A stretch of 64,000 nt of DNA. Source: Brevibacterium sp. 'Marine'. Its GTDB lineage: Bacteria > Actinomycetota > Actinomycetes > Actinomycetales > Brevibacteriaceae. The notes beneath the pieces were generated by a model. That model was given only the letters and a program-made list of their open reading frames with translations. It searched no databases and was not told where the DNA came from. The position numbers and the translations under genes are program-made. Positions within the stretch are counted from its first letter, which is position 1, and every line of letters starts with the position of its first letter. Below, piece after piece: positions 33,115-43,911 of the stretch. The stretch covers positions 1,054,001 to 1,118,000 of the forward strand of contig NZ_CP051626.1 in the NCBI RefSeq assembly GCF_012844365.1, read 5' to 3'.

Positions 33115-33744
33115 ATGACACCGACTGCAGAACAGAAGCCAGACGACGAACCGCAGAAGCGCAAAGCGTTCGGCACAGGGTACGAACTCTGGATCGGTTT
33201 GGCGGTCGGGTTCTTCGTCATCTACGCCGTCACTGACCTCGTCACACGAATGCTTCACTCCGAAGTGGCGGTGACGGTGGACTTCTCCGAAGGCGCACCC
33301 TCCCCGCTCGACGCCGGGACCGGAGCGGCATCGCTGACCGGGCTCACCGAGATCGTCGTTCCGACGGCCGACGTCTCGGCAGGAGCGGTGGTGCTCGTGA
33401 TCATCGCCGAGGTCACTCTCATCCTCACGGTGTTGGCCGCCGCGATCTCCCTGGTGCCTGTCATCCGAGACATCGCAGCGGGAACACCCTTCACACCTCG
33501 GGCATCCCGAGCGTTCGCGGCGTTCGAATGGATCGTGGCAATCGGGTGGATCCTGCATTTCGTCACCAAGATTCCCGGCGGCAACTGGATCTCCGCCGAT
33601 ATCGGCATTGCCGACGACGTGGGATCGGGGCTCACCGTCGTCCACGCCTTCCTCGTTCTCGGGATCGTCGGCGGCGCCGAACTGCTGCGGCGGTGCTTCA
33701 GGTCAGGACGCGCGGCTCAAGAAGAACTCGAAGGGCTCGTGTGA
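33115..33744 (+). CDS. DUF2975 membrane protein
   Basis: 209 residues. Four hydrophobic helices (LWIGLAVGFFVIYAVTDLVT, AGAVVLVIIAEVTLILTVLA, FAAFEWIVAIGWILHFVTKI, LTVVHAFLVLGIVGGAELLR) with a 60-residue outer loop after the first, the DUF2975 layout. Function unknown. It is nearly always followed, as here, by a tiny Cro/CI regulator; the stop shares one base with that start. Confidence 0.85.
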   Translation: MTPTAEQKPDDEPQKRKAFGTGYELWIGLAVGFFVIYAVTDLVTRMLHSEVAVTVDFSEGAPSPLDAGTGAASLTGLTEIVVPTADVSAGAVVLVIIAEVTLILTVLAAAISLVPVIRDIAAGTPFTPRASRAFAAFEWIVAIGWILHFVTKIPGGNWISADIGIADDVGSGLTVVHAFLVLGIVGGAELLRRCFRSGRAAQEELEGLV

Positions 33745-33977
33745 TGGTCGGAGAATTCAACTCCGCCAGGGTCGTCTGCCACCTCGAGAGTCTGCTGACC
33801 CGGCGAGACATGAGCCTGACCGAACTGTCCAAGCGCGTCGGGGTCTCGCTGGCGAACCTCTCCGTGCTCAAGAACAACAGAGCGAAGGCCGTGCGCTACT
33901 CGACGCTCATCGCCTTGTGTGAGGTCCTCGACTGTCAGCCCGGTGACCTCTTCACGGTGGAGCGACGGTCGGACTGA
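33744..33977 (+). CDS. Small Cro/CI-family (YozG-type) HTH regulator
   Basis: 77 residues, almost entirely helix-turn-helix: MSLTELSKRVGVSLANLSVL, KNNRAKAVRYSTLIALCEVL and the closing CQPGDLFTVE are the YozG signature. Coupled to the DUF2975 gene (TGATG). By family behaviour it should repress its own operon; the TATCG palindromes upstream are the natural target. Confidence 0.88.
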   Translation: MVGEFNSARVVCHLESLLTRRDMSLTELSKRVGVSLANLSVLKNNRAKAVRYSTLIALCEVLDCQPGDLFTVERRSD

Positions 33978-34341
33978 TCGTCAAGGGGAGCCCCCCGTCG
34001 GCACGAAGCCGGCGAGCCGCCTCGGCGGGTGAATCCGGCGTTCCGCAGGCCACCATTTATAACGATTTCTGAGCAGGGGCTGAGTGCACGGTGACCAACC
34101 GCCGTCTCGCCCGTGTGCACGGTCATCGCGCGGGGTCGCAGGACTGGGCGTTCGGCCCGGTCAGGCGGTGTCTGAATGACGGGCGAAGGTGAACCGAAAT
34201 GACCTACCTCATACAATGGTTCAGGTGCCGGGAGCCCGACACGGCTGAAATCCTGATCGATGCAGCACGAGACCTCCATGTTTGGAACCATGGAATCGAT
34301 CGCCTGGCACGGAACTTATCAGCGATAAGGAAGATACTGCA
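33978..34341 (+). promoter_or_regulatory. lysC leader and promoter region
   Basis: No gene is visible in this stretch. A promoter is readable near its end: GTGAAC (34189-34194), a 17-nt spacer and TACAAT (34212-34217), giving a leader of about 120 nt before lysC. The 9-mer GTGCACGGT occurs twice, 31 bp apart (34084-34092 and 34115-34123). I see no lysine riboswitch and no leader peptide rich in Lys, Thr or Met codons. Confidence 0.5.
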
Positions 34342-36716
<2,375 letters not shown>

Positions 36717-36763
36717 GAAACTCTGCTGGTGCCCGCCGGTGTTGATCGGTGAGGCGAAGCGGC

Positions 36764-36805
36764 CGACGAACCGCCCGGAAGCACCCGCTTCCGGGCGGTT
36801 CGTCG
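36764..36805 (+). terminator. Terminator of lysC-asd
   Basis: A perfect 19-bp stem (left arm CGACGAACCGCCCGGAAGC) with a 4-nt loop, about 50 nt after the asd stop. Confidence 0.9.
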
Positions 36806-36889
36806 TCTCCGGCGACTGTGCTCGACTGCCCATCAGACTCGTACAAGCGCAAGAGCGGACGGCACACGGCCCACGGAAAGTCGGCACTC

Positions 36890-36947
36890 GCGGCTTCGAA
36901 ATTCATACGCCCTGATCAAGATCACCGCGTATGAATTCTGAAGCCGC
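36890..36947. repeat. Long imperfect inverted repeat before the zinc operon
   Basis: Two 21-nt arms matching at 19 positions (GCGGCTTCGAAATTCATACGC and its counterpart ending GAAGCCGC) enclose a 16-nt loop that itself contains TGATCAAGATCA. It lies in the 400-nt gap between asd and znuA, after the asd terminator, and serves no annotated gene end. The rest of the gap shows no coding potential. Confidence 0.75.
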
Positions 36948-37020
36948 TCATACACGCCATTCGGCCGAAAACCCCTGGGCGTACGCGCAGAGTGCTGAAA
37001 GGGGTGGGGACGTATAAAAG

Positions 37021-37046
37021 CGTTGCTATATATAAATATTTATATT
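37021..37046. promoter_or_regulatory. AT-rich palindrome upstream of znuA (candidate metal operator)
   Basis: A perfect 14-bp palindrome TATAAATATTTATA (37031-37044) within an AT-only run lies about 75 nt before the znuA start in otherwise GC-rich DNA. Its position suits an operator or -10 region for a metal-sensing repressor (Zur or MntR type); it does not match the usual Zur consensus. Confidence 0.5.
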
Positions 37047-37116
37047 AGTGCCGGACTTCTGATCTGAGTATCGTCGATGATGTTGTTTGATCCTCGATGC
37101 CTTAGAAAGGCTCCTC

Positions 37117-38154
37117 ATGACATCTTCGCGAATCGCTCTCACCACCGGAGCCATCGCCGCTTCGACGGCCTTGGTCCTCAGCGGCTGCGGGGGAGGAGCC
37201 TCCGGTTCGGAATCGGGCGAGCTGCGGGTCGTGACCTCGACGAACGTCTACGCCGACATCGTCTCCCAAGTCGCCGGCGACTACGCCGAGGTGAGCCCGA
37301 TCATCGATGATCCCAATCAGGACCCGCACTCCTACGAAGCGACCACCCAGGACCGCCTCAAGCTGTCGAAAGCCGACCTCGTCGTCGAGAACGGCGGCGG
37401 CTACGACGCCTTCATGACCACGATGCTCGAGGCTTCAGACGCCGATCCCGAGGTGATCGATGCCGTCTCGATCTCGGGATTGCCCGGATCCGAGGATCTC
37501 GGAAACGAACCTCATGACCACAGCCACGACGAAGACGAGGCTCAGGCCGGCGGACACACGCACGACGACGGCCACGAGCACTCCGATGAGGGCGACGACC
37601 ATGAGGGGCATGACCACGGCGAGTTCAACGAACATGTCTGGTACTCGGTGCCCACGATGACCAAACTCGTCGATGAGGCGGCGATCCACCTCGGCGAGGC
37701 GGTGCCGGAGCACAAGGATGACTTCACCGCCAATGCCGATGAGTACAAGAAGAGCCTCGGCGAACTGCAGACGAAGATCGACGCGGCCAAGAAGGACCAC
37801 GACGGTGAGAAGGTCGCGGCGACCGAGCCGGTGCCGCTGTGGCTGTTCGCCGATATGGGCCTGGAGAACATCACGTCGGACGAATTCCTCGAAGCCGTCG
37901 AAGAAGGCAACGACGTGCCGCCGCTCGTGCTCAAGGAAGCGGAGAAGCAGATCTCCGACGGCGAGGCGGTGCTGCTCGGATACAATACTCAGGCGGCAGG
38001 TCCCCAGGCGGAAGCGCTGAAGTCTGCCGCGGACGACTCCGATGTTCCGGTCGTCGACCTCGCCGAGACCATGCCCGACGGCGAGCATTACGTCGATTGG
38101 ATGGACGGATACATCACCGATATTTCGACAGCACTCGAAGGACACAAGCACTGA
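37117..38154 (+). CDS. znuA: Zinc ABC transporter substrate-binding lipoprotein (ZnuA type)
   Basis: 345 residues. Lipobox TALVLSGC. Cluster A-1 metal-binding fold: VVTSTNVYADIVSQVAGDYA, metal His in DPHSYEATTQD, and a His/Asp/Glu-rich loop (residues about 135-170; HDDGHEHSDEGDDHEGHDHG) followed by EHVWYSVPTM. The long His-rich loop is typical of zinc rather than manganese binders. Second ATG chosen because GAAAGG precedes it and it yields a proper signal peptide. First gene of a three-gene ABC operon. Confidence 0.9.
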   Translation: MTSSRIALTTGAIAASTALVLSGCGGGASGSESGELRVVTSTNVYADIVSQVAGDYAEVSPIIDDPNQDPHSYEATTQDRLKLSKADLVVENGGGYDAFMTTMLEASDADPEVIDAVSISGLPGSEDLGNEPHDHSHDEDEAQAGGHTHDDGHEHSDEGDDHEGHDHGEFNEHVWYSVPTMTKLVDEAAIHLGEAVPEHKDDFTANADEYKKSLGELQTKIDAAKKDHDGEKVAATEPVPLWLFADMGLENITSDEFLEAVEEGNDVPPLVLKEAEKQISDGEAVLLGYNTQAAGPQAEALKSAADDSDVPVVDLAETMPDGEHYVDWMDGYITDISTALEGHKH

Positions 38155-38156
38155 CT

Positions 38157-39026
38157 ATGGCCAAAGAATCCGACGCTTCCGCACAACCTGCACCCCGGGA
38201 GCCGGTGATTCGACTGCGCGATGCCGAACTGCGCTTCGGCCCGCGGGTGCTCTGGCACGATCTCGACCTCGACGTCGCGCCGGGGGAGTTCCTCGCCGTG
38301 CTCGGCCCCAACGGCACAGGAAAGACGTCACTGCTCAAGGTGCTGCTGGGGCAGAACACACTGTCGGCCGGAACCGCCGAGGTCGATGGTCGGGAAGTGC
38401 ATAAGGGCAACCCTGCCATCGGCTACATTCCGCAGCAGCGCGGAATCGACCCGCACACCCCGATGCGCGGCCGCGATCTGGTCCGTATGGGCATCGACGG
38501 TCACCGGTGGGGGATGGGCCTGCTGTCCCGGGGTCGGAAGAAGAAGGTCGAGGAACTCTTGGCCTCCGTCGGCGCCACCGACTATGCCGATGCCCCCGCT
38601 GGCACGGTTTCCGGCGGAGAGCTGCAGCGGCTGCGAGTGGCTCAGTCCCTGGCCAATGATCCCGCAGTGCTGCTCTGCGATGAACCGCTGCTGTCGCTCG
38701 ATCTGCACCACCAGCAGGTGGTGGCCGCTCTGCTGCACGAACAGCGGGTCAAACGCGATGCCGCCGTCGTCTTCGTCACCCACGAGATCAACCCGATCCT
38801 GCCGTACGTCGACCGGGTCCTCTACATCGTCGGCGGGCATTTCCTCATCGGCACCCCCTCTGAAGTGATGACCACCGAATCGCTGTCCCGGCTCTACGGC
38901 TCCCCGGTCGAAGTGGTCCGCGTCGGCGGACGCCTCGTCGTCGTCGGCGGTGAAGAGGAGTGCGTCGACCACCACAATCTGCCCGATGACTCTTTCGACC
39001 GCGACGGGACGGTGGTGAACCGATGA
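38157..39026 (+). CDS. znuC: Zinc ABC transporter ATP-binding protein
   Basis: 289 residues. Walker A GPNGTGKTSLL, signature VSGGELQRLRVAQSL, Walker B VLLCDEPLLSLD, switch His in FVTHEINPI. A polar C-terminal tail (GEEECVDHHNLPDDSFDRD) with Cys and His residues goes beyond the ATPase core. Starts 2 nt after znuA and overlaps the permease by 4 nt. Confidence 0.92.
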   Translation: MAKESDASAQPAPREPVIRLRDAELRFGPRVLWHDLDLDVAPGEFLAVLGPNGTGKTSLLKVLLGQNTLSAGTAEVDGREVHKGNPAIGYIPQQRGIDPHTPMRGRDLVRMGIDGHRWGMGLLSRGRKKKVEELLASVGATDYADAPAGTVSGGELQRLRVAQSLANDPAVLLCDEPLLSLDLHHQQVVAALLHEQRVKRDAAVVFVTHEINPILPYVDRVLYIVGGHFLIGTPSEVMTTESLSRLYGSPVEVVRVGGRLVVVGGEEECVDHHNLPDDSFDRDGTVVNR

Positions 39027-39931
39027 GTATTCCTGAGATCTTCGCCAACCTCTTCACCTTCGAGGACTACGGCGAACTCGTCGCGCTGCTGGCCAACTCG
39101 CTCATCGCCGCTGGGCTCCTCGGCGTCGTCGGAGGTCTCATCAGCGTCTTCGTCATGGCCCGCGACATTCCCTTCGCCGTTCACGGAGTCTCCGAACTCT
39201 CCTTCGCCGGTGCCGCCTTCGCTCTGCTCGTCGGTTTCGACGTCGTGACCGGGTCGATCGTCGGATCCATCGTCGCCGCTCTCATCATCGGCATCGGCGG
39301 GGCCAAGGATTCGGAGAAGAACGCGATCATCGGCGTCCTCATGCCCTTCGGCCTGGGCCTGGCGATCCTCTTCCTCGCCCTCTACGACGGGCGGGCGGCG
39401 AGCAAGTTCGGGCTGCTCACCGGCCAGATCGTCGCCATCACTCCCGGCCAGATCCTCACTCTCATCATCTGCGCGCTGGCCGTGCTCGTGGTGTTGGCGA
39501 TCGTGTGGCGTCCGCTCATGTTCTCCAGCCTCGACCCTGACGTGGCTCGGGCGAAGGGCGTGCCGGTCAGCGTGCTCACCATCGTCTTCATGCTCACCCT
39601 CGGACTTGCCGTGGCACTGAGCGTGCAGGTCGTCGGAGTCCTCCTCGTCCTTGCGCTGCTCATCACCCCGGCCGCCGCCGCGACTCAGCTCTCGGCCTCC
39701 CCGGTGTGGGTGCCGGTCCTCAGCGTGATCTTCGCCGTGACCGCCTCGGTCGGGGGCATCCTCATCGCCCTCGGTTCGCCGGTGGTGCCGATCAGCCCGT
39801 TCGTCACGACGATCTCGTTCCTCATCTACGTCATCTGCCGCCTCGTCGGTCGCCGCCGGATGAGATCCCTGCACCGCCGCCGCGCCCACCGTGCCGCCAA
39901 AGAACACAACACCCCCATCCCCACCCCCTGA
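39023..39931 (+). CDS. znuB: Zinc ABC transporter permease
   Basis: 302 residues with eight or nine hydrophobic helices of the ABC-3 family: ANSLIAAGLLGVVGGLISVF, FAVHGVSELSFAGAAFALLV, VQVVGVLLVLALLITPAAAA. The C-terminus is basic (RRRMRSLHRRRAHRAAKEHN). Completes the ZnuABC importer. Its TGA stop contributes the first base of palindromic element copy 2, which may act as the operon terminator. Confidence 0.92.
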   Translation: MSIPEIFANLFTFEDYGELVALLANSLIAAGLLGVVGGLISVFVMARDIPFAVHGVSELSFAGAAFALLVGFDVVTGSIVGSIVAALIIGIGGAKDSEKNAIIGVLMPFGLGLAILFLALYDGRAASKFGLLTGQIVAITPGQILTLIICALAVLVVLAIVWRPLMFSSLDPDVARAKGVPVSVLTIVFMLTLGLAVALSVQVVGVLLVLALLITPAAAATQLSASPVWVPVLSVIFAVTASVGGILIALGSPVVPISPFVTTISFLIYVICRLVGRRRMRSLHRRRAHRAAKEHNTPIPTP

Positions 39932-39995
39932 TTACTACCTGACGGCGGCCCAGCAACCTCGCGCGAGGTTGCTGGGCCGCCGTCAGGTAGCAATT
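39931..39995. repeat. Palindromic intergenic repeat element, copy 2
   Basis: The same 46-bp perfect palindrome as copy 1 (39940-39985) flanked by ATTACTACC and GGTAGCAATT, differing from copy 1 only in the flanks. It starts in the stop codon of the zinc permease and ends 25 nt before the next gene. Confidence 0.9.
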
Positions 39996-40019
39996 GGAGG
40001 AGCGGATAGAGTTGGGGGA

Positions 40020-40967
40020 ATGAAGAAGCGCGCTCTCCTCGCCGGTGCTCTTGCCGTTCCCGCGGCCGCCGGAATCTGGGGTGCGGTCATCGAACCGCAC
40101 CTCTTCGCCATCCGCCGCCACACCCTGCCGATCCTGCCTGCCGGAGCCGAGCCCATCCGGATCCTCCACGTCGCCGACCTGCACCTGGCTCCCTGGCAGA
40201 AGCATCGCGCCGCCTGGGTCACAGCGCTCACTCGCCTCGAACCCGACCTCGTGGTCAATACCGGCGACAACCTCTCCGCCGACATCGTGCCCGAGGTCCT
40301 CGACGTCTACTCGGGACTCCTCAACATCCCCGGTGTGTTCGTCCTCGGGTCGAACGACTTCTTCTCCCCGCAGCTGAAGAACCCTGCGAAGTATCTGCGC
40401 TCACCGTCCCAGGTCAAGCACCGCGTCAACCCCGACCTCGACGTCAAGTCCCTCGTCCGCGGGTTCGAAGAACCGACATCCGCGTCGGTCTCCAGGGCCG
40501 GCGGGCAGGGATGGCATTTCCTCGACAACACCGAGGCGGCCCTGACGATCAAGGGCACCCGTATCCACTTCTCGGGCCTCGGCGACGCCCATATCGACCG
40601 TGATCGGATCCGCTGGAGTGGGGGAGAACCGGGGGAGGGCGACCTCGAGCATCCGCAATTCGATCCGTCGGCCGGTCTCAAAGTGGGAGTGACACATGCT
40701 CCGTATTCGCGGACCTTGGAGGCATTCGCCTCGGCGGGGGCGCATCTCATCATGGCCGGACACACGCACGGCGGACAGATCCGTGTGCCCTTCTGGGGCG
40801 CACCGGTGACGAACTGCGACCTCGATCGGACACGCGCACGCGGAGTTTTCCCTTACCGGCAGAGTCTCGTCACGATCTCCGCAGGACTCGGCTTCTCACC
40901 GTACTCACCAGTGCGTTTTGCCTGCCGACCGGAAGTCAGCGTCCTGGAACTCGTTGCAAGAGCCTAG
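40020..40967 (+). CDS. Metallophosphoesterase, YkuE/YaeI-like
   Basis: 315 residues. One N-terminal membrane anchor or signal (ALLAGALAVPAAAGIWGAVI) and a calcineurin-like phosphoesterase domain with the metal motifs in order: LHVADLHLAP, VNTGDNLS, LGSNDFF (Asn-Asp in place of GNHE), VGVTHAPYS, MAGHTHGGQ. Extracytoplasmic or membrane-surface phosphatase; substrate unknown, possibly a lipid phosphate. In many Actinomycetia this gene lies next to a class A PBP, as here. TAGAGT 7 nt before the ATG suggests a leaderless message. Confidence 0.88.
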   Translation: MKKRALLAGALAVPAAAGIWGAVIEPHLFAIRRHTLPILPAGAEPIRILHVADLHLAPWQKHRAAWVTALTRLEPDLVVNTGDNLSADIVPEVLDVYSGLLNIPGVFVLGSNDFFSPQLKNPAKYLRSPSQVKHRVNPDLDVKSLVRGFEEPTSASVSRAGGQGWHFLDNTEAALTIKGTRIHFSGLGDAHIDRDRIRWSGGEPGEGDLEHPQFDPSAGLKVGVTHAPYSRTLEAFASAGAHLIMAGHTHGGQIRVPFWGAPVTNCDLDRTRARGVFPYRQSLVTISAGLGFSPYSPVRFACRPEVSVLELVARA

Positions 40968-41022
40968 GCCGTTCAGCGATTTCTGAAGATCTGCACAAGG
41001 CGAATTCGTTAAACTGACTACC

Positions 41023-43392
41023 ATGGTGTCTCCTGAGTCAAACGCCCCACCCACAAAAATGGGCGCGTTCATGCAGTTCGTGGCCGTCAGTGCGGTGGCG
41101 GGAATCGTCGCGGCCGGTCTGGCCATTCCCGGCGTCGGCGTCGCAACAGCCAGTGCGAACAGTGCTGTCGAGATCTTCGATTCGCTTCCCGCTACCTTGG
41201 AGATCAAGGACCTCGGAGAGAAGTCGACGATGCTCGCCTCCGACGGTTCTGAGCTCGCGGAGTTCTACTGGCAGAACCGCCAGGAAGTGCCTCTCGACAA
41301 GATCTCGCAGGACATGCAGAACGCGACGATCGCGGTCGAGGACTACCGGTACTTCGAACACGGCGGTGTCGACATCGAAGGCATCGCTCGTGCAGCGGTG
41401 CACAATATGGTGTCCTCGACGACTCAGGGCGGATCGACGCTGACCCAGCAGTACGTGAAGAACGTGCTCGCAGAGAACGCGCACGCCGAGGACAACTCCG
41501 AAGGCGTGGCGGCGGCGAAGGAGTCCGAAGGCACTGCCGGCTACGCACGTAAGCTGCGCGAAGCCAAACTCGCTGTCGCGGTTGAGAAGAAGTACGACAA
41601 GAAGGAAATCCTCAACCGCTACATGAACATCAACAACTACTCGGGATCCCCGAACGTCTACGGCGTCGAAGCTGCCGCCTACCGGTATTGGGGAATCCAC
41701 GCCAAGGATCTCAACATCCAGCAGTCGGCGATGCTCGCCGGAATCGTGCAGAACCCCTCGGCGTTCAACCCGCAGCGGTTCCCCGATCAGGTGCTCAAGC
41801 GTCGCAACACCGTGCTGGGACAGATGCTCAAGTACGATCACATCACGCAGAAGGAATACGACAAGGCGGTCAAGACCGACCTCGATCTCGATCTGCACGA
41901 GACGCCGAATGGCTGCTCCGCGGCGAAGAGCAAAGGCGAATTCTTCTGCAACTACGTACAGAACGTCATCATGAATGATGAGACCTTCGGGGATACTGCC
42001 GACGAGAGACTTGCATTCCTCCAACGCGGGGGCCTGACGATCAAGACCAGCCTCAATCCGGATATTCAGAAGATCGCGGACAAAGAGGTCAAGAAGCGCG
42101 TCCCCGTCGGCGACCCCTCCGGCGCCGGACATGCCCTGGTGACGATCGAACCGGGAACCGGTGAAGTCATCGCAATGGCAGAGAACCGTGAGTACACCGC
42201 GGGAGAAGTCAAGAAGAAGGACAAGAACAAGAAGACCTCGATCAACTACACCGTCGACAAGAAGCACAACGGCGGCGGCGGATTCCAGGTCGGTTCGACG
42301 TGGAAGCCCTTCGTGCTCACGGCTTGGCTGAAGGAAGGCAAGAGCCTCAACACCACGGTCAATGCGACGAAACGCAACTTCCCGGCCAGCTCCTGGAAGT
42401 ACGACGGTTGTCCGAACATGGCCGGAGACTGGGACCCGAACAACGCCGGCGACGGCGAAGGCAAGGGCTCAATGACCGCGCTCGAGGCAACGAAGAATTC
42501 CGTCAATACGGGCTACGCGGCCATGGGCAACCAGATGAACATGTGCGACATCATGGACACCGCGATGGATCTGGGCATCCGCTACGGAAGCGGTGAGACC
42601 CTGGACTATGAAGACAAGTCCGGCTTCATCCAGGCCCTGTCCCCGTCGTCGATCCTCGGAACGACGGAGACCACGCCCATCGCCATGGCCGCGGCGTTCG
42701 CCACCTTCGCCAACGAGGGTGAGTTCTGCGGTCCCAAACCAATCCTCGAGATCAAGGACCGCAAGGGCGAGAAGCTCGACCTGCCGGGTGAAGGCTGCAA
42801 GCGAGTCCTGTCGAAGGATGTGGCCAGGGGCGTCGCCTACGCACTGACGCAGACGTTCAACGGCGGTACGACCAGTCAGCTGAAAATCGGCGTCCCGGCC
42901 GGTGCGAAGACCGGTACGACGAACTTCGAGGTCGGTCACACCTGGCTGCTCGGGTTCACAAAGACCCTGTCGACCGCGGTCTGGACGGGAGACCCGAGCG
43001 GTACGCATGACTGGCGCACGAACGGTGCCGGCGCTGTTCGCGGCCACATCTACGGTGCCACGATCTCCGGTAAGACCTGGCAGGCGTATATGAGCCAGGC
43101 AGTCAAGGAGACCAAGGGCAACACCGGCTTCCCGAAGCCCAGCAGCAAGTTCTTCCAGGGCGGTGGGTCCGGTGGAGGCAGCTCCTCGTCCGGCACGAAC
43201 CGCGGTGGAGGCGGCGGTGGCGGCAGCCAAGGCAACGGCGGAACCGGCGGCGGAGGCACCGGCGGAAACGGCGGCGGTGGAGGCGGCAACTCCGGAAACA
43301 ACGGAGGCGGCGGCAACAACGGCGGCGGAACCGGCGGTGGCAACAACGGTGGCGGCGACGGCGACGAAGCTCCCGGCCTCGGCGGCAACTGA
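41023..43392 (+). CDS. Class A penicillin-binding protein (PonA-like)
   Basis: 789 residues. One membrane anchor, then a GT51 transglycosylase domain (catalytic Glu106 in VEDYRYFEHGGVD; QGGSTLTQQYVKN) and a transpeptidase domain with S425-x-x-K (GSTWKPF), S493-V-N and K629-T-G. An insertion of Lys-rich residues (VKKKDKNKKTSI) precedes the SxxK box. The last 75 residues are Gly/Asn/Ser repeats. It polymerises and cross-links peptidoglycan outside the membrane. TAAACT ends 7 nt before the ATG, so the transcript is likely leaderless. A strong terminator follows. Confidence 0.95.
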   Translation: MVSPESNAPPTKMGAFMQFVAVSAVAGIVAAGLAIPGVGVATASANSAVEIFDSLPATLEIKDLGEKSTMLASDGSELAEFYWQNRQEVPLDKISQDMQNATIAVEDYRYFEHGGVDIEGIARAAVHNMVSSTTQGGSTLTQQYVKNVLAENAHAEDNSEGVAAAKESEGTAGYARKLREAKLAVAVEKKYDKKEILNRYMNINNYSGSPNVYGVEAAAYRYWGIHAKDLNIQQSAMLAGIVQNPSAFNPQRFPDQVLKRRNTVLGQMLKYDHITQKEYDKAVKTDLDLDLHETPNGCSAAKSKGEFFCNYVQNVIMNDETFGDTADERLAFLQRGGLTIKTSLNPDIQKIADKEVKKRVPVGDPSGAGHALVTIEPGTGEVIAMAENREYTAGEVKKKDKNKKTSINYTVDKKHNGGGGFQVGSTWKPFVLTAWLKEGKSLNTTVNATKRNFPASSWKYDGCPNMAGDWDPNNAGDGEGKGSMTALEATKNSVNTGYAAMGNQMNMCDIMDTAMDLGIRYGSGETLDYEDKSGFIQALSPSSILGTTETTPIAMAAAFATFANEGEFCGPKPILEIKDRKGEKLDLPGEGCKRVLSKDVARGVAYALTQTFNGGTTSQLKIGVPAGAKTGTTNFEVGHTWLLGFTKTLSTAVWTGDPSGTHDWRTNGAGAVRGHIYGATISGKTWQAYMSQAVKETKGNTGFPKPSSKFFQGGGSGGGSSSSGTNRGGGGGGGSQGNGGTGGGGTGGNGGGGGGNSGNNGGGGNNGGGTGGGNNGGGDGDEAPGLGGN

Positions 43393-43445
43393 ACCGGTGA
43401 CCTCGTGACCGTGACCGGCTGACAGAAGCCATCGGACACCGTTCC

Positions 43446-43484
43446 TGTGAAGGCGGGGAGGACCAGATCCTCCCCGCCTTCACA
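43446..43484 (+). terminator. Terminator of the PBP gene
   Basis: A perfect 17-bp stem (TGTGAAGGCGGGGAGGA) with a 5-nt loop, 54 nt after the stop. Confidence 0.88.
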
Positions 43485-43673
43485 GTCCCGTGTGCCTGCA
43501 GGCCCGCACCCACTTGAGCCGAGCACACGGCCGTCACGGAACGCAGGTGCCCGGCCCGCCCGGTCTGGGCTAGTGTGGGGAACGGACCAGCGTCGTCGAT
43601 CAGATCAGAGATAGTCGGCACACCGGATCACTTTCGGACCGCCTCGGCGACGCATCTACAACTGAGGAGAATC

Positions 43674-43829
43674 ATGACCAAGTGGGAATACGTCACCGTG
43701 CCGCTCATCGTCCATGCGACGAAGCAGATCCTCGACCAGTGGGGTGAGGACGGATACGAACTCGTGCAGGTCGTCCCGGGTCCTGACAACAACGGACTCG
43801 TGGCCTACCTCAAACGACCGAAGGAATGA
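43674..43829 (+). CDS. DUF4177 small protein
   Basis: 51 residues: TKWEYVTVPLIVHATKQILD then QWGEDGYELVQVVPGPDNNG and VAYLKRPK. This is a complete DUF4177 fold. GAGGAGAATC before the ATG sets the start. Function unknown; it regularly precedes ridA in actinobacterial genomes, as here (82-nt gap). Confidence 0.88.
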   Translation: MTKWEYVTVPLIVHATKQILDQWGEDGYELVQVVPGPDNNGLVAYLKRPKE

Positions 43830-43911
43830 TCCGATTCCGGCACCGAGGCGGCTGCTGACCATCCCCGCACCACCATCACCCTCCTGACCATCTACGTCGA
43901 AAAGAGCAACC

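Noticed and set aside
33978-34341. Lysine riboswitch or attenuator before lysC
   Set aside because: None of the lysine-riboswitch core motifs is visible and no leader peptide or terminator/antiterminator pair could be drawn.
39891-40019. N-terminal extension of the metallophosphoesterase through the palindromic element
   Set aside because: The in-frame extension merely reads through the repeat and the end of znuB; the ATG at 40020 has a TAGAGT at leaderless spacing and gives a normal signal anchor.
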